Part shown: positions 1 to 9,039 of the stretch, piece by piece
How positions within the stretch are numbered: the first letter of the stretch is position 1
How the letters are laid out: every line of letters starts with the position of its first letter
From: [Borrelia] tanukii
GTDB lineage: Bacteria; Spirochaetota; Spirochaetia; Borreliales; Borreliaceae
NCBI RefSeq assembly: GCF_030436345.1
Contig: NZ_CP124038.1
Location: 806,001 to 870,000, forward strand
DNA length: 64,000 nucleotides
Reading direction: 5' to 3'
Notes under the pieces: generated by a model
What the model was told of the DNA's origin: nothing
What the model saw: only the letters and a program-made list of their open reading frames with translations
Databases searched by the model: none
Translations under genes and position numbers: made by a program

Positions 1-436
1 TTCTAAACAGTTCTTCTTGTTTCTTTTTTTCTTTAATGTCTTCTATTAAAATAATGTTGCCTTCAAGTTTTTTCTCTTTAACATAAGGCATAAATGAAAT
101 TTTAATATATATGTTGTTTGAGATTGGAACTTCTAATCCGATTATTCTATCTTCTGTTCTAACTAGTTCTTTTATTAAATTTATTAAGATTGGAATTTGA
201 ATGTCATCAAGAATTTCTATTTTTGATTTAGATGTTAAAGCTAAAATTTGGTATAAAATCTTGTTTGAATAGATTATGTTGTTTTGTTTGTCAAGCACAA
301 TTATGCCTTCATTAATTGATGCAAATATTCCGTCATATATTTCTATTTTTTTGTAAATTTGTTCAATAAATTTAGTTTTTTGCTCATTAGACAATTTGTT
401 TAGTTTTGTTAAAGCTTTTTTAAAAAAATTATTCAT
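1..436 (-). CDS. hk2: Sensor histidine kinase HK2, N-terminal part (cut by window edge)
   Basis: The reverse strand from 436 to the left edge is open and encodes about 145 residues starting MNNFFKKALTKL. Residues from about 30 to 130 look like a PAS sensor domain, with a segment reading EGIIVLDKQNNIIYSN and a later stretch on vector-like beta strands. The kinase domain lies outside the window. The start overlaps the stop of the upstream polymerase gene in an ATGA junction. In B. burgdorferi this position is held by HK2, the partner of the sigma-54 activator Rrp2; the link rests on gene order and the PAS segment, since the catalytic part cannot be seen. Confidence 0.8.
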   Translation of the reverse strand, partial: MNNFFKKALTKLNKLSNEQKTKFIEQIYKKIEIYDGIFASINEGIIVLDKQNNIIYSNKILYQILALTSKSKIEILDDIQIPILINLIKELVRTEDRIIGLEVPISNNIYIKISFMPYVKEKKLEGNIILIEDIKEKKKQEELFR

Positions 437-1479
437 ATCTCCTCGTAATTTAGCATCAAATTTTCTATTATTAATTTTTTATTTTGATTATAAGGGCGAT
501 ATTTGTAAATATTTTTCAAATGTTCTGTATATTTGAGATATTGATTAATATTTATTTTGTTTTCTAAAAAATCTTTTCTAATGTTAATTGTAAGTTCGTT
601 TAAAAATATTTTAAAGCTTTGATCATCTTTTATAAAATCAACTTTTTCAAGATTAAATATGGATTTTTTTTCTTTTATTATATTTAAAATTTTTGTCAAT
701 TCTTTTTTTATTTTTTTACTTTCTTCTTTGTAAAATGAGGCAAAATATTCCTCAATTGTTATATTTTTGTCTATTAGAAAGCTTTCTTTGAATCTTTGAA
801 TTCCTAAGTTTTTATCTGGTTTTGTGAAATTGTAGATTCTAAGTCTTGAAAGTATTGTTTTTGGTATTTTGTTTTTATTTCTTGCTGCTAAGATAAAGTA
901 AATGTTTGAAGGAGGCTCTTCTAGTATTTTTAAAAGTGAGTTATGTACATTAAATGATAAATTTTCGATTTCGTTTATGTAGATTACCTTTGGTTTTTCT
1001 TTTTCAGAAAAAATCCACGTTTGAATTTTTTTTACATCAGAAACAGTGATACTATGATTTAGTTCTTTGTTTATGTTTTCTATATTTTTTATAATCTCAT
1101 TTATTATGTTTATATTATATTCTTTTTTATAATAAACAGAATTAATGTAGTTAATATTTTTCTCTATTTTTTTCAAATTTTTTTCATTACTGAAATAACA
1201 TTTGGTAAAAATTACAGTTTTAATGTATTCTAAGTATTTGTTTACTATCGTATATGAATTTGTAGAAAGATGTGCTTTTGCTTCTGTTGTATCGAGATTT
1301 GAGAAAATTAGCAAATTGGGGTTTGTTAAGTTTTTTCCGTTTAATATTTTTTTTGCAAGCTCAATTGCGCTGGTCTTTTTTGATGAAAACTTTTCTCCCA
1401 GTAAAAGAATAGCATTTGGCAATATTTTTTGATCATATGCATTTATTATGTCTTTGGCAATCTTTGGAAGTATTGTCAT
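433..1479 (-). CDS. holB: DNA polymerase III delta-prime-like subunit
   Basis: A 348-residue clamp-loader-type protein. Residues 28-36 occupy the P-loop position but read GEKFSSKKT, a degenerate Walker A as expected of the non-hydrolysing delta-prime subunit. Around residues 180-215 the signature NSLLKILEEPP followed by SRLRIYNF matches the delta-prime/DnaX family. No four-cysteine zinc module is visible, and the protein has a lysine-rich, weakly conserved C-terminal half. An AAGGAA ribosome site sits 7 bases before the ATG. It follows cvpA closely and overlaps hk2 by 4 bases, so it is probably co-transcribed. It would act in loading the sliding clamp on DNA. Confidence 0.75.
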   Translation of the reverse strand: MTILPKIAKDIINAYDQKILPNAILLLGEKFSSKKTSAIELAKKILNGKNLTNPNLLIFSNLDTTEAKAHLSTNSYTIVNKYLEYIKTVIFTKCYFSNEKNLKKIEKNINYINSVYYKKEYNINIINEIIKNIENINKELNHSITVSDVKKIQTWIFSEKEKPKVIYINEIENLSFNVHNSLLKILEEPPSNIYFILAARNKNKIPKTILSRLRIYNFTKPDKNLGIQRFKESFLIDKNITIEEYFASFYKEESKKIKKELTKILNIIKEKKSIFNLEKVDFIKDDQSFKIFLNELTINIRKDFLENKININQYLKYTEHLKNIYKYRPYNQNKKLIIENLMLNYEEI

Positions 1480-1489
1480 TGTTGGTTCC

Positions 1490-1978
1490 TTATTTTGTTT
1501 TTGGAATTTTAAAGAGATAGTTTATTCCGGGGTTTAAATAATCAAGGAGTTTGCTTTCTTTTAGAAAATATTCAGGCTTAAATATTTGTTGTGAGTGTAT
1601 TATGTAAACTACAATTGCAATTATTCCAAAAGCTTCAAGTAAACCAAGCACTAAACCCAGCATTCTATTGAAGAATAATAATTTAAGTTGGCTTATTATT
1701 GATTCTAGTAAGGATTGTAGTATTAAAAATCCTATGTGTATGAGCAGGAAAAATACAAGTAATGCTTGAATGTAGGATAGTTCAATAATAGGTTCAACCA
1801 GTTTTCTAAACTCTTCAGTTTTTTTGTAAAGCAGGATTATTAAAGCAAAAACTTCAGCAAATCCGCCAATTTCTTTAATGAATCCTCTTAAAAATCCTCT
1901 AAATCCTAAAGATGTAAAAATTATTATTATTAATATGTCTACTATTCCGGTTATTTTTACAGGATCGTTTACTATCAT
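1490..1978 (-). CDS. cvpA: CvpA family membrane protein
   Basis: A 162-residue protein with about four hydrophobic segments (near residues 10-28, 32-50, 70-90 and 105-127). The early segment [22 protein letters not shown] has the Gly/Arg pattern typical of the CvpA family, named for colicin V production in E. coli but broadly present and linked to envelope functions. Its ATG overlaps the murG stop codon (ATGA, 4 bases), so the two are translationally coupled. The exact function is not known. Confidence 0.75.
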   Translation of the reverse strand: MIVNDPVKITGIVDILIIIIFTSLGFRGFLRGFIKEIGGFAEVFALIILLYKKTEEFRKLVEPIIELSYIQALLVFFLLIHIGFLILQSLLESIISQLKLLFFNRMLGLVLGLLEAFGIIAIVVYIIHSQQIFKPEYFLKESKLLDYLNPGINYLFKIPKTK

Positions 1979-3066
1979 TTGGATTTTGTCTCCTTAATAT
2001 CTTTTATTAGCAATTTGGCTATTAAAGTTGAAGAATGCTTATTATTGAATTTTTTGATATTTGCTTTGAGAGAATTGATTTTTTCTCTATCTTTCAAAGT
2101 TTCTTTTATAATTTTTAAAATATTTGTATTTAAAATTTCATCTTCATCTATATAAATGCAAGCATTTTGATTTTTTAGTAATTTTGCATTTTTAATTTGA
2201 TCCCCCCTAGAGCCCTTTTTGAATGGAATCAAAATTACACATGCGCAAGCATTCGCAAATTCCTTTATTGCCCCGGCCCCAGCTCTGCTTATAATTATAT
2301 TGGAGAATTGAACTATGCTTGCCATTTCTTCTGCGTTAAAAAATTGTTTTCTTAAATAATTGTTTTCTCTTTGGTCATTTAAGTTTTTTCCTGATTGATG
2401 GATGAAGTAAATTTCAACATCCTTTTTAATACAGAGTGCAAGGTTATTTAAAGCATTAGCTCCAAGAGAGCCCCCAAGTATGCTAACAATTGGCTTATTA
2501 GTACTTTGAGTTAATTGTTTGATGATTTTGGGATTTGGAGTTAGAAATTCTTTTCTTATAGGAGATCCTGTGTAAATAATGTTTTTGTGGTTTTTAAAGT
2601 ATTTTTCACTTTCTTTGAAGCTTATGTGTATTTTGTTTGCGAATTTAGAGTTAATTTTTGTTGCAAGTCCAGGATCTAGATCCATTTCATGGGTTATTCT
2701 TTTTATTTTTAGCAAGCTAGATGCAATAATTGTAGGAGTTGAGACAAATCCCCCAGTTGCATAGATAATCTGAGGTTTATATTTTTTTAAAACGTAAAAG
2801 CTTTTTATTATTCCAAGTATTACTTTAAAAAAGTCAGTAAAGTTTTGAAAAGAAAAATAGCGTCTAAGCTTTCCGCACGGAACTGAAATAAATTTAATAT
2901 TATTTTGTTCTTTTATTAATTTTTCTTCTATAGAATTTTTTTTACCTATCCAAAAAAATTCAATTTCTGTGTCAAATTCTTTTAATTTTTGTATTATGGA
3001 TATTCCTGGAAATACGTGGCCCCCAGTTCCCCCTCCGGTAAAAAATATTATTTTTTTATTTGTCAT
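1975..3066 (-). CDS. murG: UDP-GlcNAc:lipid I N-acetylglucosaminyltransferase MurG
   Basis: A 363-residue glycosyltransferase that converts lipid I to lipid II at the inner face of the membrane in peptidoglycan synthesis. The N-terminal glycine-rich loop [11 protein letters not shown] (residues 11-21) is the MurG signature. The second Rossmann domain begins with [14 protein letters not shown] near residue 195, and the UDP-GlcNAc site [12 protein letters not shown] follows near residue 260. The length fits the family. It is separated from pdxK by about 144 bases, so it may have its own promoter, but I found no convincing one. murC and murJ of the same pathway lie elsewhere in this window. Confidence 0.95.
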   Translation of the reverse strand: MTNKKIIFFTGGGTGGHVFPGISIIQKLKEFDTEIEFFWIGKKNSIEEKLIKEQNNIKFISVPCGKLRRYFSFQNFTDFFKVILGIIKSFYVLKKYKPQIIYATGGFVSTPTIIASSLLKIKRITHEMDLDPGLATKINSKFANKIHISFKESEKYFKNHKNIIYTGSPIRKEFLTPNPKIIKQLTQSTNKPIVSILGGSLGANALNNLALCIKKDVEIYFIHQSGKNLNDQRENNYLRKQFFNAEEMASIVQFSNIIISRAGAGAIKEFANACACVILIPFKKGSRGDQIKNAKLLKNQNACIYIDEDEILNTNILKIIKETLKDREKINSLKANIKKFNNKHSSTLIAKLLIKDIKETKSK

Positions 3067-3210
3067 ATACTTGTTTACTCATAAAAATAATAAAGCATTT
3101 TCTTTGTAATAGATTTTTTACATTTTTTAATAATATAATGCACTGCAAATATCGCCTTTGTACTAAAAAATCGATTCAATCTTTAAAATTGAATTTAATG
3201 AAATTTAAAT

Positions 3211-4005
3211 TCAAAATGTATTTTTTAAAAAATTTTCAATCTGAACCCCTTCTTTTTTCAAAGCATTTTCTTTAATTGAATCTTTTATTATTAAGTGAAT
3301 AGCTTTTGTTGTTTTTTCTAAAGCCTGTTCTATTTCGAACTTTTCCAGGTATCCTATAAGCAAGCTAGTAAATAAATCTCCTGTTCCGCTGAAATTTTGT
3401 TCTAGTTTTTCTAAAAAAAACTCTGAGTATTCGTTGTTTTTAGTATTGTAGCAAATGTTTCCCAAAAGATCTCCTTTTTTGACGCTTGTAACAACCACCA
3501 CTCCTTTTGTATCAAGATTTAATATTGCCTTTATGATATCATCTTTGTTATTAAGTTGTGAGCTTCCGCTTAGCATTTCAAGCTCTGTGATATTGGGTGT
3601 TATTATGTTTGCATACTTTATTATCTTTCTAAATCCATTAATTATTTTATTGTCAAATATAGAATAAATTGTTCCATTGTCAGCAAATACAGGATCAATT
3701 ACAATTTTTTCAAATTTTATCAATTTAATCATTTTTTCTATTATTATTTGTTGCTTTTCGCTTCCCAGAAATCCCGTATAGAGTATGTCAAAATGTTCAT
3801 TTTGCTCTTTCCATATCTTGATAAATTTTTCCAAATGATCAGTTAAATCCACTATTTCAAATTTTTTATAAGCTGTGGAAGCAGAAAGGACAGCTGTTAC
3901 AAAAGGACACACTTGCATATTAAACGAAGATATTACTGGTATGCATACTGTAAGAGATGTTCTTCCCATGCTTGAAATATCATGCATTGCTAAAATTCTT
4001 TTCAC
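3211..4005 (-). CDS. pdxK: Pyridoxal/pyridoxamine kinase
   Basis: A 264-residue ribokinase-fold enzyme. The N-terminus MKRILAMHDISSMGRTSL and the internal ITPNITELEMLSG are typical of the PdxK/PdxY group, and the FSGTGDLFTSLLIGYL motif near residue 207 is the anion hole and catalytic aspartate of the family. It phosphorylates B6 vitamers to give pyridoxal phosphate, in line with salvage in an organism with few biosynthetic pathways. The start is a GTG that shares its G with the TAG stop of tsaD, a one-base overlap that suggests coupled translation. Confidence 0.88.
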   Translation of the reverse strand: MKRILAMHDISSMGRTSLTVCIPVISSFNMQVCPFVTAVLSASTAYKKFEIVDLTDHLEKFIKIWKEQNEHFDILYTGFLGSEKQQIIIEKMIKLIKFEKIVIDPVFADNGTIYSIFDNKIINGFRKIIKYANIITPNITELEMLSGSSQLNNKDDIIKAILNLDTKGVVVVTSVKKGDLLGNICYNTKNNEYSEFFLEKLEQNFSGTGDLFTSLLIGYLEKFEIEQALEKTTKAIHLIIKDSIKENALKKEGVQIENFLKNTF

Positions 4006-5021
4006 TATTTTTTCCCCTTATACTGGTTTTTATAATTTTCTATTCTTGAATTTGCATCAATTTCAATTGGACTTTCTCCATATTTTAAATACATATTATA
4101 TCCAAGCCCCGCAATCATTGCTCCATTATCCGTGCAAAGATCAATAGGGGGGTAGTAAACTTGTATTTTAAGCTTATTTATTTTTTCTCTTAAGTATAAA
4201 TTGCTTGCAACACCACCTGCTATTACCAATTTGTTAATTTGAGTATCTTTTATTGCTCTTTTTAGTGGAATTATTAGATTTTCAAAGGCAGCTTTTTGAA
4301 AGCTTGCAGCGATATTATTTTTTGTTATTGGATTATCTTTGCTTTTGAATTTTTCGAGTTGGTGTATGCAAGCTGTTTTTAGTCCAGAGTATGAAAAATC
4401 ATACCAGTTTTCTTTTTTTCTAAAGGTGGTAACTGGAAATTTAAATGTGTTTTCATCTCCATTTTTAGATATTTGTTCGATGTTTGGACCTCCCGGAAAT
4501 CCCATATCATAATGTTTTGCTACTTTGTCAAAGGCTTCTCCGCAAGAATCATCTAGAGTTCTTCCAAGTATTTCAACATCATCGAAATTTTTTTGTTTAG
4601 CAATCAATGTATGTCCGCCGCTTAATAATAATGATATAAATGGATATTCTATTTTTGAGTGCATTAAAGGGGCATAAAGATGACCCAAGATGTGGTCAAT
4701 ACAAACAATAGGTTTTTTTAATGAAATTGCTAAACCTTTGGCAAAGTTTAATCCAACTATTAAAGATCCAATAAGTCCAGGTCTAGATGTTACAGCTATT
4801 AAGTCAATTTCAGATATTTTAGTATTTGCTTTTTTGAGTGCCTTTATGCAAACAGACATAATAGCTTCTGTATGAAGCCTTGAGGCAATTTCAGGTACTA
4901 CACCGTAATATTTTTTATGTTCTTTTTGATTTAATTTTATATTGCTTAAAATGTGAATGCCGTTTTCTACTACAGCTACGCAACAGTCGTCACAAGAAGT
5001 CTCTATTCCAAGTACTTTCAT
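4005..5021 (-). CDS. tsaD: tRNA threonylcarbamoyladenosine synthase subunit TsaD
   Basis: A 338-residue Kae1/TsaD ATPase-fold protein needed for the t6A modification at position 37 of ANN-reading tRNAs. It starts [12 protein letters not shown], and the metal-binding HxxxH pair is H110 and H114 in the segment [11 protein letters not shown]. The later segments SGGHTL and VAGGVASN are the usual phosphate loops. Length is normal. It overlaps the preceding deacetylase gene by 4 bases and the following pdxK by 1 base, so all three are likely one transcript. Confidence 0.95.
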   Translation of the reverse strand: MKVLGIETSCDDCCVAVVENGIHILSNIKLNQKEHKKYYGVVPEIASRLHTEAIMSVCIKALKKANTKISEIDLIAVTSRPGLIGSLIVGLNFAKGLAISLKKPIVCIDHILGHLYAPLMHSKIEYPFISLLLSGGHTLIAKQKNFDDVEILGRTLDDSCGEAFDKVAKHYDMGFPGGPNIEQISKNGDENTFKFPVTTFRKKENWYDFSYSGLKTACIHQLEKFKSKDNPITKNNIAASFQKAAFENLIIPLKRAIKDTQINKLVIAGGVASNLYLREKINKLKIQVYYPPIDLCTDNGAMIAGLGYNMYLKYGESPIEIDANSRIENYKNQYKGKK

Positions 5022-5899
5022 CTGATTGTTTCCTCGTAAAGATTTAATAAGTTGTCAAATTCGAATTCCTGGTTTAAATTAGGCTCTTCTTTTTTGAGGA
5101 CTTTTAGTGTGTTTCTAGACCAAATATGCCCGATTACTTTTACTATTCCATGTTTTCTGGCAATATTTTTTGCTTTTTCAAGCTCTTTGAGTACGGACTC
5201 TTCTGTGTCTTTGCTATCAAGAAATATGTCCCTTTTTTCTACTCTAACTCCAATTTCTTTGCCTATTGTTTCTGGTACGCTTCCTGCAATAGTTACGCTG
5301 TCGAAAAAATATCTGTCAATCTCTTTAAGCTTTGTCAAAATGATTTTCATCAAGTCTTTATTTGAGGTGATTAAGCTACCCATGTGGTTATTCATTATTT
5401 TTGTATCAGGATACATTTTAAATGTTTTTTCGATTTTTTTGTGTATTTCTTCCTTTTTATCTTTTATGTTTATATGAAATTTTTCTATTGAATTTCTATG
5501 TTTTGATTGCATTGGGAAATGTATTATTACGGTTTTGTTATTATTTTTTAGTTTTTTGTATAGACTCATTGATTTTGGTAAAAATGGAATAATAGCATAA
5601 TTTATTTCAAGATTAAGTTTTATAAATTGTTCTAACATAAATTCATCATAACCCACATCGTCGATTATTAAGTAAAACTTAGGTTTGATTTCGGCTTTTT
5701 TATTTTCTTTGTTATTTTCTGCTATTAAGTTGTCTTTTTGTATTTTTTGAGACCTGTCTTTAAGTGGTGCATTTGCAACTTTTAAATTGTTGTTAAAATA
5801 GAAAAAACTTGCAAATGCTTGAGTTGTTGCAATAACAATAGAAATTATAGTAAAAATTACAATAATAAACTTGTTTTTTTTAATATAAAATATAAACAT
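5018..5899 (-). CDS. Divergent polysaccharide deacetylase family protein (YibQ-like)
   Basis: A 293-residue protein with one N-terminal membrane segment (residues about 11-32) and a probable periplasmic domain. The domain begins [11 protein letters not shown] and continues with [10 protein letters not shown] and VIIHFPMQS, the pattern of the divergent polysaccharide deacetylase (YibQ/DUF610) family, in which the NodB metal site is changed. A C-terminal [16 protein letters not shown] fits as well. Substrate unknown. No clear ribosome site precedes the ATG, which lies inside the left arm of a 9-bp inverted repeat (5896-5944) between this gene and rpoS. It is downstream of rpoS on the same strand. 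Confidence 0.7.
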   Translation of the reverse strand: MFIFYIKKNKFIIVIFTIISIVIATTQAFASFFYFNNNLKVANAPLKDRSQKIQKDNLIAENNKENKKAEIKPKFYLIIDDVGYDEFMLEQFIKLNLEINYAIIPFLPKSMSLYKKLKNNNKTVIIHFPMQSKHRNSIEKFHINIKDKKEEIHKKIEKTFKMYPDTKIMNNHMGSLITSNKDLMKIILTKLKEIDRYFFDSVTIAGSVPETIGKEIGVRVEKRDIFLDSKDTEESVLKELEKAKNIARKHGIVKVIGHIWSRNTLKVLKKEEPNLNQEFEFDNLLNLYEETIR

Positions 5900-5944
5900 T
5901 CATGACCACTGACTTAAAAGTAGATCAGAACATGCCATGAATGT
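5896..5944. repeat. Inverted repeat between rpoS and the deacetylase gene
   Basis: ACATTCATG (5896-5904) is matched by CATGAATGT (5936-5944), 9-bp perfect arms around a 31-base loop. The start codon of the deacetylase gene lies in one arm, and the rpoS stop is just beyond the other. It has no T run, so it does not look like a simple terminator. It could affect translation of the downstream gene; this is inference. Confidence 0.4.
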
Positions 5945-5949
5945 CAATG

Positions 5950-6750
5950 TTAAATTATCTCTTCTTTTAGTTTTTTAAGAACTCTTTTTTCGATTTGTCT
6001 TACAGTTTCTGATGATATTCCAAGTTCCATTGAAATATCTTTTAAGGTGCTTTTTTTGGGGCTATTGTCTAGGTTGTATCTTTTTTTGATTATGTATCTT
6101 TCTTTTTCATTTAATTTTGTTTCAAGTACATAATTCAAATGTTTTATAGTTGAGTCTTGCTCAAGAGTAATTTCAGGGTTAAAAGAATTATCCTCGTATA
6201 GGTTTAAGAGCGTTGAATTTTCAGATCCTTCTATTTCTTTATCCAGAGAATATTCTTTTTCAAGATAAGGAATAATTTTTATATACTGGGCAGGAGATAG
6301 ATTGAATCTTTTCATTATTTCTTCTTTTTTTGGTGATTTTTCTTCTTCTGTTAAATATTTATTTATTTGTAGTATTAGATTTTCTTTTCTGTATGGGACT
6401 TTTACCAATCTGGTTTTAGTATTTAATGCTCTTTGTAGCGATTGTTTGATCCAAAATGATGCATAAGTTGAAAATTTGGTGTTTTTATTTGGATCATATT
6501 TTTCAGCAGCTCTTATTAATCCCAGGTTGCCTTCTTGAATTAAGTCTTCAATTTTTAACCCTTTGCCAGCATATCTTTTTATTATTTTTAAAACAAGCCG
6601 CAAATTTGCGTTTATCATTTTGTTTTTTGCTTGTGCGTTGCCTCTTTGTATTTGTCCTGCAAGTTTAATCTCTTCTTCATGGGTAATTAGTTTGTGTTCT
6701 CTTACCGATTTTAAATATATGTTTAAATCCTCGTTGCTAAATATATTCAT
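5950..6750 (-). CDS. rpoS: Alternative sigma factor RpoS
   Basis: A 266-residue sigma-70 family protein. Region 2 contains NLRLVLKIIKRYAGKGLKIEDLIQEGNLGL and KFSTYASFWIKQSLQRAL (core binding and -10 recognition); region 4 at the C-terminus has LGISSETVRQIEKRVLKKL, the -35 helix-turn-helix. It lacks region 1.1 and is too short for a housekeeping sigma. In Lyme spirochaetes RpoS controls genes for mammalian infection such as ospC and dbpA. A GGGGAG ribosome site lies about 14 bases before the ATG, longer than ideal, so a slightly different start cannot be excluded. A sigma-54 promoter and a BosR-type repeat lie just upstream. Confidence 0.97.
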   Translation of the reverse strand: MNIFSNEDLNIYLKSVREHKLITHEEEIKLAGQIQRGNAQAKNKMINANLRLVLKIIKRYAGKGLKIEDLIQEGNLGLIRAAEKYDPNKNTKFSTYASFWIKQSLQRALNTKTRLVKVPYRKENLILQINKYLTEEEKSPKKEEIMKRFNLSPAQYIKIIPYLEKEYSLDKEIEGSENSTLLNLYEDNSFNPEITLEQDSTIKHLNYVLETKLNEKERYIIKKRYNLDNSPKKSTLKDISMELGISSETVRQIEKRVLKKLKEEII

Positions 6751-6815
6751 AATAGTATATTTTTCTCCCCTTTTTTGAATATTGTGATTAAGTTTTTATT
6801 AATTACTTAACTTTC

Positions 6816-6833
6816 ATGCAAAAATTGTGCCAA
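6816..6833 (-). promoter_or_regulatory. Sigma-54 (-24/-12) promoter of rpoS
   Basis: On the minus strand the sequence reads TTGGCAC, five bases, TTGCAT. The GG (6831/6830) and GC (6819/6818) have the exact spacing of an RpoN promoter. It predicts a start near 6806, about 55 bases before the rpoS ATG. It is established that B. burgdorferi rpoS is transcribed by RpoN with Rrp2 as activator. Confidence 0.93.
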
Positions 6834-6852
6834 TTTAGTTTAAAAATAGCTT

Positions 6853-6862
6853 TAAATTAAAT
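6853..6862. promoter_or_regulatory. Candidate BosR-binding repeat upstream of rpoS
   Basis: The plus strand reads TAAATTAAAT, which is the core BosR direct repeat as I remember it from published work on the rpoS promoter. It lies 20 bases upstream of the -24 element, where an activator could help RpoN/Rrp2. The assignment rests on that recollection and the position. Confidence 0.55.
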
Positions 6863-6884
6863 TGGATATATTTTTGAAGTAGCT

Positions 6885-6902
6885 GGGGGGAGGAGGGAGG
6901 AG
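6885..6902 (+). repeat. G-rich tract between flgJ and rpoS
   Basis: The plus strand holds GGGGGGAGGAGGGAGGAG, four or more G runs in otherwise very AT-rich DNA, just after the flgJ stop and upstream of the rpoS control region. It could form a two-tier G-quadruplex; on the rpoS-sense strand it is C-rich. Its function is unknown. Confidence 0.5.
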
Positions 6903-6914
6903 TGTTTTTTTAAA

Positions 6915-7235
6915 TTATTTATTTTTTTCCAATTGATTGTAAATCAAATCGGCAATTCCAAAGCTTTGAGATTGAGCCATTTGTTTTGCTCTTTGTTCGT
7001 AAAGCATGTCTTCAAAAATTTCTTCTACTTGGCCTCCGCTTAGCAAATTTTGATTTTTGTTAAGAGTTTTTTTCATGCTTTCAAGCATTTGCTTGATAAA
7101 TATAGCTTCAAATTCTAAAGAAGCTTTTCGTAGTTCTTCGTTTTTTTGAAAGGATTTTTTTATTTCTAAAGTATTTTTAAAATTATTTATTTGATTTTTA
7201 AATTTTAGATTTTGTAAATTAATTTTAGTTTCCAT
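6915..7235 (-). CDS. flgJ: FlgJ-like rod-binding protein (no muramidase domain)
   Basis: A 106-residue protein corresponding to the N-terminal rod-cap domain of FlgJ. The core LRKASLEFEAIFIKQMLESMKKTL followed by GGQVEEIFEDMLYEQRAKQMAQSQSFGIADLIYNQL is the FlgJ N-terminal pattern. The peptidoglycan hydrolase domain found in enteric FlgJ is absent. I chose the ATG at 7235 (METKIN) because TTGGAGGAA precedes it at good spacing; an ATG at 7262 is possible. It overlaps the end of flgI by 11 bases and ends the flagellar operon. Confidence 0.85.
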   Translation of the reverse strand: METKINLQNLKFKNQINNFKNTLEIKKSFQKNEELRKASLEFEAIFIKQMLESMKKTLNKNQNLLSGGQVEEIFEDMLYEQRAKQMAQSQSFGIADLIYNQLEKNK

Positions 7236-8226
7236 TAACTTCCTCCAAGATAAGTTCTCCATTTAATTTATTAATTTTTTGTGCAGCTTGAATTATTTGA
7301 ATTAATTCTTTATTGCTAAGATTGTTGGAATTTTTCAATATGAATTCGTTCAATTTCATCGAGCTTACTTGAATTGTTGTTTTATTGTTACTATTTAAAA
7401 TATTTTGATTGTCTTTTTCAATAGAAAATGTAAACGTTCCTATTGTTGCATTTTCACTTGCTAGGATAATGCCATTTTTTTTGTCTATTAGTATTTTAGG
7501 ATTAGTTTCTATTTGAATATTCTCAATTTCTTCTAATAGACCCATATTTTTTGCTTCTATTTCTATTGTACTATCTGATTTAATTTTGTTGTTGATTTTT
7601 TTAGAGGTCAATATTTTATGAATTTTATTTATTAATGTATAATTTCCTTTTTTAAGAATTATATTATAGCTATAGTTAATATTTTGATTTTCATTTATTA
7701 TTACACTATCTAGAGTGTATTCAGATTCTTTTAATTTGTTATTGGTCTTTATAATTCCTGATGCAATTGCTATTATTTCTCCCTCTTTATTTTTAAGATT
7801 TGTTTTTAAAAGTATTCCATTTGTTAAATCTTTTGAGTCCAATATTGATGCGATGTAAGCTTTATGTTTTGAGCCCTTGATTATATTGCCGTTTATTTGG
7901 AGGCTAACATTTACTAGTGCAATATTTTTGCTTTCTATGTTATTAGGGCTTATTTCGTCTATTATTGTATTGTTTTTTTCTAAAATTTTATTTATAAGGT
8001 CTTTTTGTTTTGGAGAGTCTCCTTTTCCGGCAAGACCTACTACTATTCCAGTACCTGTTAAAAAGTTTGTGCTTGTGGGACAAATATTTGCAATTTCTTT
8101 TAATTTTACGCTTTCAGACAGGTTGTTGTTAAATGATTGTTTTGATATTGGTCCTGTAGAAGCTTTGTTTGTTTGGGCTAATAGACTTGTTGCAAATGCA
8201 ATTAACATTAACATTAGTTTGATCAT
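7225..8226 (-). CDS. flgI: Flagellar P-ring protein FlgI
   Basis: A 333-residue exported protein with a signal peptide (residues 1-17, MIKLMLMLIAFATSLLAQ). The segment LTGTGIVVGLAGKGDSPKQKDLINKIL is the FlgI signature and the C-terminal part KLNEFILKNSNNLSNKELIQIIQAAQKINKLNGELILEE fits too. It forms the periplasmic ring around the flagellar rod; in spirochaetes the flagella stay in the periplasm. It overlaps flgJ and follows flgA after a 173-base gap. Confidence 0.92.
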   Translation of the reverse strand: MIKLMLMLIAFATSLLAQTNKASTGPISKQSFNNNLSESVKLKEIANICPTSTNFLTGTGIVVGLAGKGDSPKQKDLINKILEKNNTIIDEISPNNIESKNIALVNVSLQINGNIIKGSKHKAYIASILDSKDLTNGILLKTNLKNKEGEIIAIASGIIKTNNKLKESEYTLDSVIINENQNINYSYNIILKKGNYTLINKIHKILTSKKINNKIKSDSTIEIEAKNMGLLEEIENIQIETNPKILIDKKNGIILASENATIGTFTFSIEKDNQNILNSNNKTTIQVSSMKLNEFILKNSNNLSNKELIQIIQAAQKINKLNGELILEEVNGN

Positions 8227-8399
8227 TCTTTACTCTGTTTATTTTATTTCTTTAATACCTATTATTTTATATCAATTATTGTAATTAATGAAACTTTTTT
8301 CGGTAGAATTACTAATTAATCCTTGATCTATTAAATATCATCTGTATTAAGGCTGATTAAAATTAATAATTTTTAGATTGAGGAAGATGAACCAAAGCA
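8227..8399. other. Non-coding gap between flgA and flgI
   Basis: 173 bases with stops in all minus-strand frames and no tRNA-like fold. It is AT-rich and could hold a promoter or processing site for flgI, but I found no hexamer pair that convinces me. Confidence 0.5.
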
Positions 8400-9038
8400 T
8401 TATTCTTTTTGTACTTTATTTAATCTTATTTCTTCATTTTTGATTGTGTTTCGTATAACTTTATATTTACTGTTGTTTAATTCATTTAGACTTAAAACGT
8501 CATTTATCCTGGTTGTGTTAATTTTGTATTTAAAATAGATGTTGTGTTCATTAAGGATTTCATTTTTTTTTAGATTTTCTTTTGCAAATACAATGGGTTC
8601 GATTATATCAATATACATATTAATGTAATTGTGTCTTTTGTAGCTTTCAAAGTTTTTTGCATAATAAACTAGAGTTTTTTGAATTGGAATATTCTTGTAT
8701 GAGCTGTTGTTTTTTACTTTAAATTTTATTTTTTTGAAAAATTTGTCGTCTATATTTATTTCAGATTCATCAAAGTTGAATTGAAGTATGTAGATATTTT
8801 CATTTGATAAATTTTTTGTGATGTAATAAATCATTTCAAAAATTATTGATTTTTTAGTTAAATTCGGAGGAACATATATTTTTGATAAGCTTTGATTGTT
8901 GCATATTTTTGAATACTCTTTTGAAAAGAAATATGCTTTACTAGGAGTAATGTTGAAGCACAAATCATGAGTAGCATTTATAATTGAGCTTGTTGTGAAA
9001 AATAAAAATAAAATAAAAATAAATAATTTTTTTTTTAT
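8400..9038 (-). CDS. flgA: Flagellar P-ring assembly chaperone FlgA, apparent ATA start
   Basis: The C-terminal half (IIEPIVFAKENLKKNEILNEHNIYFKYK and the following residues) is an SAF-type domain of FlgA, the periplasmic chaperone for FlgI. The first normal start codon (TTG, 8963) would leave no signal peptide. The same frame continues upstream for 25 codons and encodes KKKLFIFILFLFFTTSSIINA, a textbook signal sequence, beginning after an ATA at 9038-9036. No ATG, GTG or TTG exists in that stretch, and an in-frame stop precedes it. An AAAGG ribosome site sits 7 bases before the ATA. I therefore place the start at ATA. It is directly downstream of flgG, overlapping none of it. Confidence 0.72.
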   Translation of the reverse strand: MKKKLFIFILFLFFTTSSIINATHDLCFNITPSKAYFFSKEYSKICNNQSLSKIYVPPNLTKKSIIFEMIYYITKNLSNENIYILQFNFDESEINIDDKFFKKIKFKVKNNSSYKNIPIQKTLVYYAKNFESYKRHNYINMYIDIIEPIVFAKENLKKNEILNEHNIYFKYKINTTRINDVLSLNELNNSKYKVIRNTIKNEEIRLNKVQKE

Positions 9039-9039
9039 T

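Noticed and set aside
1202..1432. A plus-strand frame of 76 codons inside the delta-prime gene.
   Set aside because: Shadow frame with no ribosome site; the minus-strand gene has clear family motifs.
3067..3210. Promoter for murG in the gap after pdxK.
   Set aside because: No hexamer pair with acceptable spacing.
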